From: CAVVUC01 sp963751395
Lineage (GTDB): Bacteria; Verrucomicrobiota; Verrucomicrobiia; Chthoniobacterales; Chthoniobacteraceae
Reading direction: 5' to 3'
NCBI GenBank assembly: GCA_963751395.1
Contig: CAVVUC010000002.1
Span: 1,674,001 to 1,738,000, forward strand
Length of the DNA stretch: 64,000 nucleotides
Shown here piece by piece: positions 1-8,354 of this stretch. A program made the position numbers and the translations under genes. The notes beneath the pieces were generated by a model. It was not told the origin of the DNA and searched no databases. It saw only the letters and a program-made list of their open reading frames with translations. Each line of letters begins with the position of its first letter. Position 1 is the first letter of the stretch.

Positions 1-2536
1 CTTGATACTGCACCGCCGCCTTGGTGACCACGGTGGCGCGAATCTGCTTCATCAGGTCGGACACGGTCCCGGCCTTGATGAGCTGCGGGCCGACCCATTC
101 TGCGAAGGTGACGAACTCCTGAATCGCCGGCGGATAGGTGAAGAAGCAGGTGAGGAAATGGTAGCTCTTCACGAAGCGGGCCAGCAGATACACGAACGTC
201 TTGCGGTCTTCCCAATCGGCGAGCTTGGCCTGAAAGCGCGTCCGCAGCGCGTTCACCTGAAACTGCACCTGCGCATCCGTCCCGCTCTTGAGCAGCGCCA
301 GCAGGTCCGCGGCGTCCTTCTGGGTGAAGACACCTGCAGCGAGAATATCCGCGTGCAGTTTCGGACAGGTTTCCTGATCCGGTTCCTCCGGCTCGAAGGG
401 CGTGCCCTTCCGATACTTCGCGAAGGCTTTCAGGATTTGCTTGGCGTTGTTGGTGAAGTCCACGACCACGACGTCCTTCTTGCCGTGGTGACAACGATTG
501 AGGCGCGAGACCGTCTGCACGGCGTTGCGGTCCAGCACCGGCTTGTCGAGGAACATACCCGCGAGCAAGGGCTGGTCGAAGCCGGTCTGAAATTTGTTCG
601 CCACCACCATGATTCGGTAGTCGTCACCCTCGAAGCGGTCTTCGATCAACTCGCCCGTCTGCAATTCATTCACCGCATGTTCGCTGATGGCCGCGTTCGT
701 CTCGGGATGGACGAAATCCGAGAACGCATACAGCACCTTGTAGTCGGCTCCCCGCTCCTTGAGCTTCTCCTTGATGATGTTGAAATACCGCAGTCCCGCC
801 ACGCGCGATGAGGTGACGATCATCGCTTTGGCGCGGCCGCCGATGAGCGACTTCACGTCCTTCTCGAAGATGCGGAGCATCACCTCGGCCTTGTATTGGA
901 TCAGCCCGTCGTCCTGAAATGCCACGTTCTGGAGCGCCTTGGACACGACGCCCTTTGGATAGACCTTCTCCTCGTCCGGCTTCGGGACGATGGGGCAATG
1001 CAGGTTGTAGAGCGTCTTGTAGGAAATGATGCTCGCCGCCACGTCCACGATGTAGCCCTCGGCGATGGCCTCCGCCTCGGTGTAGCTGTCGAACGGCTTG
1101 CCAAACATCGAAACGGTGGCCGGTGCCGGTGTGGCGGTGAAGGCGACGAACAACTGATTCACGTCATGCTCGCGGATGACCTTGGCGATCTGCTCTTCGA
1201 GATCCTCCTCGGGTTCGTCCTCGTCGGGCTCGTCTGCGGCCTTGCGGAAGGGCAGGCGGATGGCCGCGCCCATGTGGCCTTCCTGCGAGCGGTGGGCTTC
1301 ATCAATCAGGAACGCCACCCGCAGGTTCTTCAATTCCGGGTTCTGTTGCAGTTCCTTAAGCACATAGGCCAGCTTTTGCTGCGTGGTGACGATGATGGAT
1401 TTCCGCTGCTTGAGGAAACGCGGCAGGTCGTCGGCCTTTCTCGCGATGCCCACCACGTCCTTGAGATGGGTGAATTTCTCGATGTCCTCGCGGATGTTTG
1501 TGTCGAGCGATTTGCGGTCGGTGAGGATGAAGGTGATGTCCACCAGCTTCTCGTTCGTGCCGGGCTTGAAAAGGCTGTGGAGCCGGTCGGCCAGCCAGCA
1601 GATGGAGAGCGTCTTCCCGCTGCCGGCGGAATGGTCGGCCAGATACTTTTTGCCGATGTCTCGCACCTTGGCGAAGTGGGCCGTGATGTCCTCCGCCAGC
1701 CGCCGCACAAGTCGGCTTTGATGATAGCGCGGGAAGATGGTGGAAGCCGGGCGCGCGGGCTTGTCGGTTTCGGCCCCGCGCTCCGGCACGCGGACGAGGA
1801 AGAACGACAACGCCTCCAGCAATTGCTCCTGCGACAGCACCTCGCGGTAAAGATACTCGACCGGATATTCGTTCGGGTCGGGCGTGATTTTCGCATTCTT
1901 CAGCCCCATGTTGTGCCAGCGGAAGTTCTCCTCCCTGCGCGGGTCGGTGGCGGCCATCGCGTCGGTGGTGTCGGCGGCGAGGTAGAGGAAGGGATGCTGG
2001 AAAATCTTTTTCGTGTGGTCGCGCCTGGCGAACTGCGCCACCGCGTCATGCACATTCTGGTTGGCCTCGTGTTTGAGTTCCAGCGCCACGATGGGCAGGC
2101 CGTTGAGGTAGAAGACAAAATCAATCTCGTGGTTCGCATCGCCGAAGTAGAAGTGCGGGCGGAGGGTGATGCGGTTCTCGGCATACTTGGCGGCGGCAGC
2201 GCTCGCGGCGGAGCGCGGCTTGGGATAGAAGAGGCGAAACTCCAGCCCACGCACCTTGAGTCCCTGCCGGAACAGCATCCACAGCGGCGTGTGCTCCAGT
2301 TCCTTGCGCAACGCCTTGAAGATTTCCTCCCGCGCGTCCGTGCCGTAATCGTCCACCAGCTTCTTCAGCGTGTCGGCCTGAGTGGCTTTGAGGAAGGCCC
2401 AGAGCTGGTCTTCGGCGATGAAGTGCTCCGTGTCCGTGATGTCGGTCTGCTCCAGCACGCCATACTTGTGCTCGCGGATGAAGTAGCCCGCGAGGTGCTG
2501 CTGAAAGGTCAGCTCGGGAGCTTTCTTGCGCGGCAT
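1..2536 (-). CDS. hsdR: Type I restriction enzyme R subunit (HsdR), partial at left edge
   Basis: ATP-dependent translocase and endonuclease subunit of a type I restriction complex; it cuts unmethylated DNA together with HsdM and HsdS. The frame is open from the ATG at 2536 to the window edge, about 845 residues, so the C-terminus is missing. An N-terminal PD-(D/E)xK nuclease core is visible near residues 135-152 (EIDFVF then ELK). The SF2 helicase motifs follow in order: Walker A GSGKT near 304, DEAH near 412, FTATPA, and QTVSRLNR near the end. It begins inside the 3' end of the zinc-ribbon gene (2509-2847), which suggests translational coupling in one minus-strand operon with hsdM and hsdS. 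Family assignment is very secure; the subfamily is not determined. Confidence 0.95.
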   Translation of the reverse strand, partial: MPRKKAPELTFQQHLAGYFIREHKYGVLEQTDITDTEHFIAEDQLWAFLKATQADTLKKLVDDYGTDAREEIFKALRKELEHTPLWMLFRQGLKVRGLEFRLFYPKPRSAASAAAAKYAENRITLRPHFYFGDANHEIDFVFYLNGLPIVALELKHEANQNVHDAVAQFARRDHTKKIFQHPFLYLAADTTDAMAATDPRREENFRWHNMGLKNAKITPDPNEYPVEYLYREVLSQEQLLEALSFFLVRVPERGAETDKPARPASTIFPRYHQSRLVRRLAEDITAHFAKVRDIGKKYLADHSAGSGKTLSICWLADRLHSLFKPGTNEKLVDITFILTDRKSLDTNIREDIEKFTHLKDVVGIARKADDLPRFLKQRKSIIVTTQQKLAYVLKELQQNPELKNLRVAFLIDEAHRSQEGHMGAAIRLPFRKAADEPDEDEPEEDLEEQIAKVIREHDVNQLFVAFTATPAPATVSMFGKPFDSYTEAEAIAEGYIVDVAASIISYKTLYNLHCPIVPKPDEEKVYPKGVVSKALQNVAFQDDGLIQYKAEVMLRIFEKDVKSLIGGRAKAMIVTSSRVAGLRYFNIIKEKLKERGADYKVLYAFSDFVHPETNAAISEHAVNELQTGELIEDRFEGDDYRIMVVANKFQTGFDQPLLAGMFLDKPVLDRNAVQTVSRLNRCHHGKKDVVVVDFTNNAKQILKAFAKYRKGTPFEPEEPDQETCPKLHADILAAGVFTQKDAADLLALLKSGTDAQVQFQVNALRTRFQAKLADWEDRKTFVYLLARFVKSYHFLTCFFTYPPAIQEFVTFAEWVGPQLIKAGTVSDLMKQIRATVVTKAAVQYQ

Positions 2537-2847
2537 GTGCGTTTTCCTTTCTTGGTCTTCTTTGCGACCGGGACGATTGAATCCTCCTCACAAGCCGTCG
2601 CGCCGCAAGCCGGACAACGAAAGCCGCCATGCGCCAGTTCTTCAAAGCGCAATCCTGTGTCCTCGCCAGCGGAATCAGGGCGCGAGGTGATGAGATAACC
2701 GCTGAACGTCACGTCCTCCTGCAATCCGCATTTTGCGCAGGTCAGCAATTCACGATCATCCGCAAACAACCCCAACGCCCGCGCCTTCGCTTGCAAGGCG
2801 ACTACCTGTGCTGCGAGTGCGCGAAGGTCTTTCATCGCTCGATTCAT
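2509..2847 (-). CDS. Small zinc-ribbon protein of unknown function between HigA and HsdR
   Basis: A 112-residue protein with two CxxC knuckles, CAKC near residue 37 and CPAC near residue 81, which together could bind one zinc ion. The N-terminus is a short predicted helix (MNRAMKDLRALAAQ) and the C-terminus is lysine and arginine rich. Its start overlaps the stop of the HigA-like antitoxin by 4 bp, and its 3' end overlaps the start of hsdR by 28 bp, so it sits in a tightly coupled operon. I do not recognise the family. A role in DNA binding or in regulating the restriction operon is only a guess from position and the zinc ribbon. Confidence 0.7.
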   Translation of the reverse strand: MNRAMKDLRALAAQVVALQAKARALGLFADDRELLTCAKCGLQEDVTFSGYLITSRPDSAGEDTGLRFEELAHGGFRCPACGATACEEDSIVPVAKKTKKGKRTCRARKLPS

Positions 2848-3203
2848 GAGTTAGGTGCTTTGCGTTTCACACGATACGGAACAGGCGATTCCGCGAGGCG
2901 GCTGTCGTGCGTCGCATCCTCCGGCTCCAGGACCACGCGCACCTTTGCGCTCAGAACCCTGGCCACGCGGCGCAACATGCTCAACGAATGACCTTCGTAG
3001 GACGGCGATTCGAGCCGGCTGATCTGCTGCTGCGAAGTCTTGAGTTTACGCGCCAAATCCTTTTGGGAGAGGCCGGCCTTCTCCCGCAGCGCCGCAATCT
3101 GCAGCGCCACGTCCCACGCCTCGCCCGCCTCTTCAAACCGCTCGGCAAAGACGGGGTCTTTCAGTTGTTCTTCCAGATAAAGGTCAAAGTTGGTCTTTTT
3201 CAT
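2844..3203 (-). CDS. HigA-like antitoxin, XRE-family helix-turn-helix
   Basis: Probable antitoxin of a type II toxin-antitoxin pair, expected to neutralise the toxin encoded just upstream and to repress the operon. It has 119 residues with a Cro/C1-type helix-turn-helix in the middle; the run LSQKDLARKLKTSQQQISRL is typical of the XRE family. The N-terminal part with EEQLKDPVFAERFE is common in HigA/antitoxin-type XRE proteins. The start overlaps the toxin stop by 4 bp and the stop overlaps the zinc-ribbon gene by 4 bp. The toxin-first order matches HigBA modules. Function is inferred from family and gene pairing. Confidence 0.85.
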   Translation of the reverse strand: MKKTNFDLYLEEQLKDPVFAERFEEAGEAWDVALQIAALREKAGLSQKDLARKLKTSQQQISRLESPSYEGHSLSMLRRVARVLSAKVRVVLEPEDATHDSRLAESPVPYRVKRKAPNS

Positions 3204-3553
3204 GGCTCGAATCTTTCCTGCCAGTCGCGCATCCGATCCTGCGCTGTGTCGAGGTCGCGGGCCGGGATGGCCTGGCCTTTGTTGCGGATGCCGTGGACGG
3301 CAATGATGCGCCTGCCTTTCATAAAGAACCAGAGCACGCGGGAGTTCAACTTGCCGACGTGACGCAACTCATACAGGCCGCCGCCCAGAGCCTTGGACAG
3401 CGGTTCGCGGTGATACTGGCTGTTCCGCAGTTTCGCCAGACCACGGAGCACCGCCGCGTGGTCGCCGGGGTCGCTTTGCTTGATGTCATCAAGAAACTCC
3501 TGCACGGGACATTTTCCGTTCGCATTCACGTAAAACTCTACGGTGAACTCCAT
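3200..3553 (-). CDS. HigB/RelE-superfamily toxin (phage-derived Gp49-like)
   Basis: Probable mRNA interferase toxin of a HigBA-type module. It has 117 residues, normal for the family, starting MEFTVEFYVNANGKCPVQEF. The core LYELRHVGKLNSRVLWFF, followed by a basic strand and HGIRNKG, is the usual Gp49-like (PF05973-type) pattern. It precedes the antitoxin gene with a 4-bp overlap. The gene lies 12 bp downstream of hsdS and upstream of hsdR, so the pair is embedded in the restriction operon and may help to retain it. The sequence looks intact. Confidence 0.85.
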   Translation of the reverse strand: MEFTVEFYVNANGKCPVQEFLDDIKQSDPGDHAAVLRGLAKLRNSQYHREPLSKALGGGLYELRHVGKLNSRVLWFFMKGRRIIAVHGIRNKGQAIPARDLDTAQDRMRDWQERFEP

Positions 3554-3565
3554 AAGCCTGCAACA

Positions 3566-4849
3566 TCAAATTTGGTGTTGTCCCGAAGCGGGCGATTTTC
3601 CACGTCTCGCCGCTGCCAAATCCGCCTCCGTGACCCGCCGCTGGCCGGTCACGCATTCGTGAATCAGCGACTTGCGGTAGGCGGTGAGGGTGGCGATTTG
3701 TCGCTCTATCTGGGCACAAAGCGTGCGGAATTCATGTTCCTTCCGGTCAACGAAATCAGCAATTTCCCGCTGCTCATGGAGTGGAGGCAGCACGACGTAA
3801 GTGTTCTTGATTTTCGTTCCTGTGATGACTGGCTGCGCGGTATTGTTCGCCTGTGCGTTAAAGTTGAGCGTGTTGAACAAGTGGCACAGAAATTTCGCGT
3901 AGTTGCGTGATTTGACGATGAGGGCGTTATCGCTCACCCACGCTTTTCCCTCCACAAAGTGTGCGTTGCCGCATAACGCGCCTACACGTCCAATCACGAC
4001 GGTGTCACCATCGACATTTGAGACGTAAGTGTGCCCCATGATTCCATTGCCACCCAGAATCGGGAACTCGCCATCGTCTTGCAGCTTGTCCGACGCGAAA
4101 GCACCGTTCTGGATCGAAATCTCATACCGAAGTTTCGACTGCTTCCAATGGCGAGGCGTCTGTCCGTAGCTCGGAATCTTCCGATCAGCTGTTTCTGCTT
4201 CGGGATGGATTCCTCCCGTTACAGCCTGATGCACGATGGATTTGCGGAGAGCATCGAGGGTTTCGAGTTGGCGGCGTTTGGCGGCCACCGCGGCCTCAAT
4301 CGCCGCGCAACTCGCATCCAGATACGCCGCGATGCGCTGTTGCTCCGGCAGCGAAGGGAGGAACAGCCGCGTATCCTTCAAGAAGCGCGAGGACACACGC
4401 TTTTGCCCAGCCGCTCCGACCATGTTTTCTGCTGCGTAGGCACGGTAAACGGGATTGAATGTGGCGTAATACAGAAATTGGCCATCGACCTTTTTCCCCG
4501 CCCGTAGCACATGAAATTCGGTGCTCCCAAAGGCGTAGCGAGTTGGCAGTTGCCGCACGAACGCTCCCTTTCCGTTTTCCATGCAAGGAGTGATCTTCGC
4601 GAAGAGAACATCGCCCTCTTCAAAGACGGGCAGTCCCGTTGAAATGTCCTCAAACGGCTGCTGATTCGTAACATCAATCGCGCCATCGTTGGAAAGCAGC
4701 TCCATTGGAACGACCGTGCAAGGCTCATCGGAGGCGGGCCGTGTCTGGGAGTAGTTCGGTGACAAGGCGGCCACGTTACGAATGCGGCTGCGCTGCCATT
4801 CGTGTGGCATCTCGTGGAGCCACAGGTCGTTTAGAGAGGAGGCGTTCAT
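3566..4849 (-). CDS. hsdS: Type I restriction-modification specificity subunit (HsdS)
   Basis: DNA sequence-recognition subunit of the type I system; it directs both methylation by HsdM2S and cleavage by the R complex. The protein has about 427 residues with two target-recognition domains, each followed by a coiled-coil spacer. The first spacer has LPSLPEQQRIAAYLD then RKSIVHQAVTGG; the second has LPPLHEQREIADFVDR then RKSLIHECVTG. These paired repeats are typical of HsdS. The ATG at 4849 is chosen because a strong Shine-Dalgarno (GGGAGG) lies just upstream; the frame stays open to 5047, but that extension is encoded by the intergenic repeat. It is separated from hsdM by 831 bp of repeats. 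Confidence 0.93.
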   Translation of the reverse strand: MNASSLNDLWLHEMPHEWQRSRIRNVAALSPNYSQTRPASDEPCTVVPMELLSNDGAIDVTNQQPFEDISTGLPVFEEGDVLFAKITPCMENGKGAFVRQLPTRYAFGSTEFHVLRAGKKVDGQFLYYATFNPVYRAYAAENMVGAAGQKRVSSRFLKDTRLFLPSLPEQQRIAAYLDASCAAIEAAVAAKRRQLETLDALRKSIVHQAVTGGIHPEAETADRKIPSYGQTPRHWKQSKLRYEISIQNGAFASDKLQDDGEFPILGGNGIMGHTYVSNVDGDTVVIGRVGALCGNAHFVEGKAWVSDNALIVKSRNYAKFLCHLFNTLNFNAQANNTAQPVITGTKIKNTYVVLPPLHEQREIADFVDRKEHEFRTLCAQIERQIATLTAYRKSLIHECVTGQRRVTEADLAAARRGKSPASGQHQI

Positions 4850-4850
4850 T

Positions 4851-4860
4851 TCCCTCCCTT
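4851..4860 (-). promoter_or_regulatory. Ribosome binding site of hsdS
   Basis: On the minus strand the bases AAGGGAGGGA end one base before the ATG at 4849, giving a strong purine-rich Shine-Dalgarno match. It decides the hsdS start against the longer open frame running into the repeat. Confidence 0.6.
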
Positions 4861-4869
4861 CATCTCCGC

Positions 4870-5221
4870 CCGCAAGATGCCGGCGCGTTTCTCGATTCGC
4901 ATGGCCGAGTGTTGAATCCCAACGGGATTCTGTCCCAAAGCCCAGGGTTGGCCGGAGGCACGACGGCCTACCCTGGGAACATGGATCGAAGAGGCCCAAC
5001 CCCAACGGGGTTGTGTCCCGCGATGGACACGCCTCACGCCGGGACACAGCCCCGTTGGGGTTGAGGGAAATCTTGACTCGTGTTCCCAGGGTAGCTCGTT
5101 CCTCGCAACCCTGGGCTGGAGGACGGAACGCCGTTGGCGTTCAAGGCAGCGACGCGCGGAAAAGGCGGAGCGCATGGTGAACGAAATTTTCATCGCGCCA
5201 ATCCCTCCAACATCGTCTCCG
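4870..5221. repeat. Direct repeat copy 1 with nested palindrome, contains a copy of the hsdM 3' end
   Basis: About 350 bp, nearly identical to 5361-5712 at a constant offset of 491 bp. Inside is a large nested inverted repeat spanning about 4939-5117: AGCCCAGGGTTG pairs with CAACCCTGGGCT, CTACCCTGGGAACA pairs with TGTTCCCAGGGTAG, and a central arm at 4998-5020 pairs with 5040-5062 with one mismatch. The right end repeats the last codons and stop of hsdM (reading EAETMLEGLAR on the minus strand; the real gene has EAEK). No transposase is encoded. Confidence 0.9.
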
Positions 5222-5248
5222 CCTCGCAGAGCGAGGCCGTGAAGGTAG

Positions 5249-5268
5249 CCGTGGGCTTCAGCCCACGG
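5249..5268. repeat. Perfect 20-bp palindrome between the two direct repeat copies
   Basis: CCGTGGGCTTCAGCCCACGG is a self-complementary hairpin with a very short loop. It lies in the roughly 140-bp stretch separating the two repeat copies, which otherwise shows no gene. Confidence 0.6.
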
Positions 5269-5360
5269 ATGAACAAACAACCGCCCGCCGTCGCGGCGCG
5301 ACGATTGACGCCCCCGCGTGATGCGATGCGGCTTTCAAGCGTCGTTCCGCGACGCCCCCC

Positions 5361-5712
5361 CCGCAAGATTCCGGCGCATTTCTCGATTCGCATCGCCGAA
5401 TGTTGAATCCCAACGGGATTCTGTCCCAAAGCCCAGGGTTGGCCGGAGGCACGACGGCCTACCCTGGGAACATGGATCGAAGAGGCCCAACCCCAACGGG
5501 GTTGTGTCCCGCGATGGACACGCCTCACGCCGGGACACAACCCCGTTGGGGTTGAGGGAAATCTTGACTCGTGTTCCCAGGGTAGCTCGTTCCTCGCAAC
5601 CCTGGGCTGGAGGACGGAACGCCGTTGGCGTTCAGGGCAGCGACGCGCGGAAAAGGCGGAGCGCATGGTGAACGAAATTTTCATCGCGCCAATCCCTCCA
5701 GCATCTTCTCCG
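5361..5712. repeat. Direct repeat copy 2, overlapping the 3' end of hsdM
   Basis: Second copy of the 491-bp-period repeat. It carries the same nested palindrome (about 5430-5608), here with a perfect central arm, and runs into the last ten codons of hsdM (stop at 5681). Copy 1 therefore looks like a tandem duplication that captured the end of hsdM. Confidence 0.9.
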
Positions 5713-7664
5713 CTTCCTTCTCCAGCTTCCAGAACTCCGCCAGCAAGTCCTTCGCGGGCGTGGGTGGCTGATAGCGGTAGAAGTATTTGTTCGGCAGGAT
5801 TTCGTAGCCAAGCTGCGGGCTGTCCGCCCAGCGGATGATGGGCTTGGCGATTTCCCGTTTCAGGAACGCCTCGATGTCCTCGCCGTGCGGGATGTATTCG
5901 TCGTCCGCCACGTAGTGCCGGTGCGTCCATTCGACGGAGAGTGTCTCGTCGGCCCCGGCCATCGCCTCATTGAACTTCTTCGCGGCGTTGTCCTTCGCCT
6001 TGACGGTGAACTCGACGGTCTTCTCCCTGCCCTTCGCTTTCACTCGCGCGCGGAAGGTCAGGTCGCTCGCGTGGAACTCCTGTTCCTTCTTCACGTTCGC
6101 GGCAGTGAATGCCTTCTCGTAAGGCTCGGTGACGATGGCGGGCTTGTCGTGCTCATCGGTCTGCCAGAAGACGACGCTGGCCTTGTGATAGGAAAAGTCT
6201 TCGCGCGGGAAGACTTTGACGTGCTCGTCGGCGTAACCCCTGGCCCAACCTTTCTCGTTGCGCTCTTCAATCCACTGGCGGTGCGCGTCCGTCATGCGGT
6301 TGCGTTTGTTGGCGAAGGCTTTCGGCTCCTTCTCGAACTGCTTCCGCGCATCAATGAGCATCACGCGCCCGCGATGGCTGGCGGGCTTCTCATTTCGCAG
6401 CAGCCAGATGTAGGTGAAGATGCCGGTGTTGTAGAAGAGCTGGTCGGGCAGCATGACGATGGCGTCGAGCCAGTCGTTCTCCAGAATCCAGCGGCGGATC
6501 TCGCTCTCGCCGGAGCCGCAGTCGCCATTGGAGAGGGGCGAGCCATTGAAGAGGATGGCGATGCGGCTGCCGCCTTCCTCGGGCGGGGCCATCTTGGCGA
6601 GCATGGTTTGCAGGAAGAGGAGCGCGCCATCATTCACGCGCGGCATCCCGGCCCGGTAGCGCGTCTTCTCCAGCTTGCGGGCTTCCTTTTCGTAGCCGTC
6701 CTTGCCGCCCCAGGTGACGCCGAAGGGCGGATTGCTCAGCATCCGGTTGAAGCGCCATTTTGGCTCCGGCCACTGGTCGCCCGGCTCCTTGCTGTGCGGG
6801 TCGTGCGGGATGAGCGAGTTGCCGAGTGTCACCTTCGCCTGCTTGTCATTCTTGATGAGGAGGTCGGCCTGGCAGACGGCGTAGTTCGTCGGGGAAATCT
6901 CCTGGCCGTGGACGGTGAGGAACTTTTCCACCCGCTCCTTTTCCTCCGGTGTGGCGGCGCGGTCGAGCAGGTGTTCCTTGGCGACGGACAACATGCCGCC
7001 CGTGCCGCCCGCCGGGTCGTAGATGGAGAAGTGCCGGTCCGGGATGGGGATGTCCAGCAGCTCGACCATGAGGCGGATGACTTCGCGCGGGGTGAAGTGG
7101 TCACCGGCCTCCTCGCCGCTTTGTTCCGAGAAGCGCCGGAGCAATTCCTCGTAGATGTAGCCCATCTCCAGCCCGGAGAAGCTGATCGGGGCCGAGCGCG
7201 AGTTCCTTGTATTGGTTCAGGATGGGAGCGAGCCGGTTGTTCTTCACCATCAGGCCGATGGTGGCGCGGTAATTGAAGTGCTCGATGATGTCGTCAACGT
7301 TCTGCGAGAAGCCGTTGATGTAGGCGCGGAAGTTCTCCTCCAACAGCGCGTGGTCCTCCTCATAGACCTTGCGCAGCGTCCAGTCGGTCTTGTTCGAGAA
7401 TGGGCACTGCTTGGGGTTCAGTTCCAGTTCCTTGACCAGCTTCGCAAGTTCCTTCTCCGTGAGCTTCGGCCGCTCCGAGAGAACCTTCGCCGCCTTCTGC
7501 TCCCGCCACGCAATCAACACGCACTCCAGCCGCCGGATGACGATGATGGGCAGGATGACGCTCTGATACTCGTAGGACTTGAACTTCCCGCGCAACCGCT
7601 GCGCGGATTTCCAGATGTCCGATGCGAGGTTGTCGAGCTTGGGTTTGTTGAGAGAGAGGGCCAT
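5681..7664 (-). CDS. hsdM: Type I DNA methyltransferase (HsdM), interrupted by one frameshift
   Basis: Adenine-N6 methyltransferase subunit of the type I system. The N-terminal segment (from ATG 7664, MALSLNKPKLDNLASDIW) matches the HsdM N-terminal domain. The C-terminal segment carries SAM-binding motif I (DPAGGTGGM) and catalytic motif IV (NPPFG). The two parts are in different frames: the sequence has a run of four G (plus strand 7188-7191), and removing one restores the reading LGPISFSGLEMGYIYEELL. Without the correction the protein stops at 7101. HsdM is essential for both modification and restriction, so the system is inactive if the frameshift is real. A single-base assembly error is equally possible. 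About 660 residues when repaired. Confidence 0.9.
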
Positions 7665-7667
7665 GAG

Positions 7668-7856
7668 TTAATTCCACAGCCCGGCAGCGCAGGCGAGGTG
7701 GAGGGCATCGGCGGCACGGTGAAAGGTGCAGTGCAACTCCGCTTGCGCGTGCCATGAAGAAGCCACGGGCACGGTCTCTGCAAGTGCCCGGACGGCTTCG
7801 GAACCCTTTTCGTCCAGGTAAAGGCGGACGGGGCAGGCGGTGTCGAAAAAGATCAT
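7668..7856 (-). pseudogene. Truncated VapC-like PIN-domain toxin
   Basis: Only 62 residues, against about 130-140 for a normal PIN toxin. The start MIFFDTACPVRLYLDEKGSE gives the first PIN strand with its acidic residue. The sequence then jumps from the first helical region (HAQAELHCTFHR) directly to AADALHLACA, which in the family lies much nearer the C-terminus, so roughly 50 or more residues including catalytic acids appear deleted. The last residues (AGLWN) do not match the family. It overlaps the antitoxin gene by 4 bp. It is very likely inactive. Confidence 0.75.
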
Positions 7857-8131
7857 AGCGGTCGATCGTCCCGGTCTTCGGAGATGAGTTCAGCGATGTC
7901 GCGGTCGCCGGGCTTGGGCCGGAAAGCTCCTGCGGTTTGGAGACGGGCAAACTCGGGCAGGAGCTTCCGACTCGCCCACGGGGAGGCGCGAACCGGAGCC
8001 AGGTCTGTCGTGGGTTCCAGCTCTTTTTTCAAGGAGGTGAGGACGATTTGCTTGAGGGTCTGGCCGCGTTCGATGGCGCGGATTTTGGCTTTCTTGTAGA
8101 GCGCTTCCGGGATGTCGATCGTCGTTTTCAT
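7853..8131 (-). CDS. VapB-like ribbon-helix-helix antitoxin
   Basis: A 92-residue protein whose N-terminus MKTTIDIPEALYKKAKIRA is the classic ribbon-helix-helix DNA-binding strand and helix of VapB-type antitoxins. The C-terminal part ending in SEDRDDRPL is acidic and would normally wrap the PIN toxin. It is followed with a 4-bp overlap by the broken PIN-domain gene, so it now stands as an orphan antitoxin upstream of the restriction genes. It may still bind its own promoter. Confidence 0.85.
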   Translation of the reverse strand: MKTTIDIPEALYKKAKIRAIERGQTLKQIVLTSLKKELEPTTDLAPVRASPWASRKLLPEFARLQTAGAFRPKPGDRDIAELISEDRDDRPL

Positions 8132-8255
8132 GAGGCTATGCTACGGGAATAAGGATTCCCGTCACTCCGTCTTACCGTCTTCGATGACGAGGCAAACGGA
8201 GGATGTAAAGAGAAGTTTCTTTGTTACCTCTGCTTCCTCCCGTTTAGTCTTGGTT

Positions 8256-8354
8256 TCATGTGCCGCAGACCCGCCGCAGACCATCCGCGGCATTGTCGAT
8301 GTTCGGCTTCGCATCATCGACGAGCAGGATGCGGCATTCGGAGAGTTGTTTCAT
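8256..8354 (-). pseudogene. Receiver-domain stub, 32 codons
   Basis: A short frame that starts with a 4-bp overlap on the cyclase stop. It begins CRILLVDDAKPNID, the first strand and acidic pocket of a response-regulator receiver domain. It then passes into NAADGLRRVCGT, which resembles the DAADGLRRVAGN run of the HPt domain in the kinase of this same operon, and stops. It looks like the remains of a third signalling gene cut short by an internal deletion. No complete fold is possible. Confidence 0.5.

Noticed and set aside
896..2698. 600-codon open frame on the plus strand opposite hsdR
   Set aside because: It is antisense to a gene with all HsdR motifs and shows only the composition expected from GC-rich shadow frames.
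4870..5712. Insertion sequence between hsdM and hsdS
   Set aside because: There are repeats and palindromes but no transposase frame and no target-site duplication.
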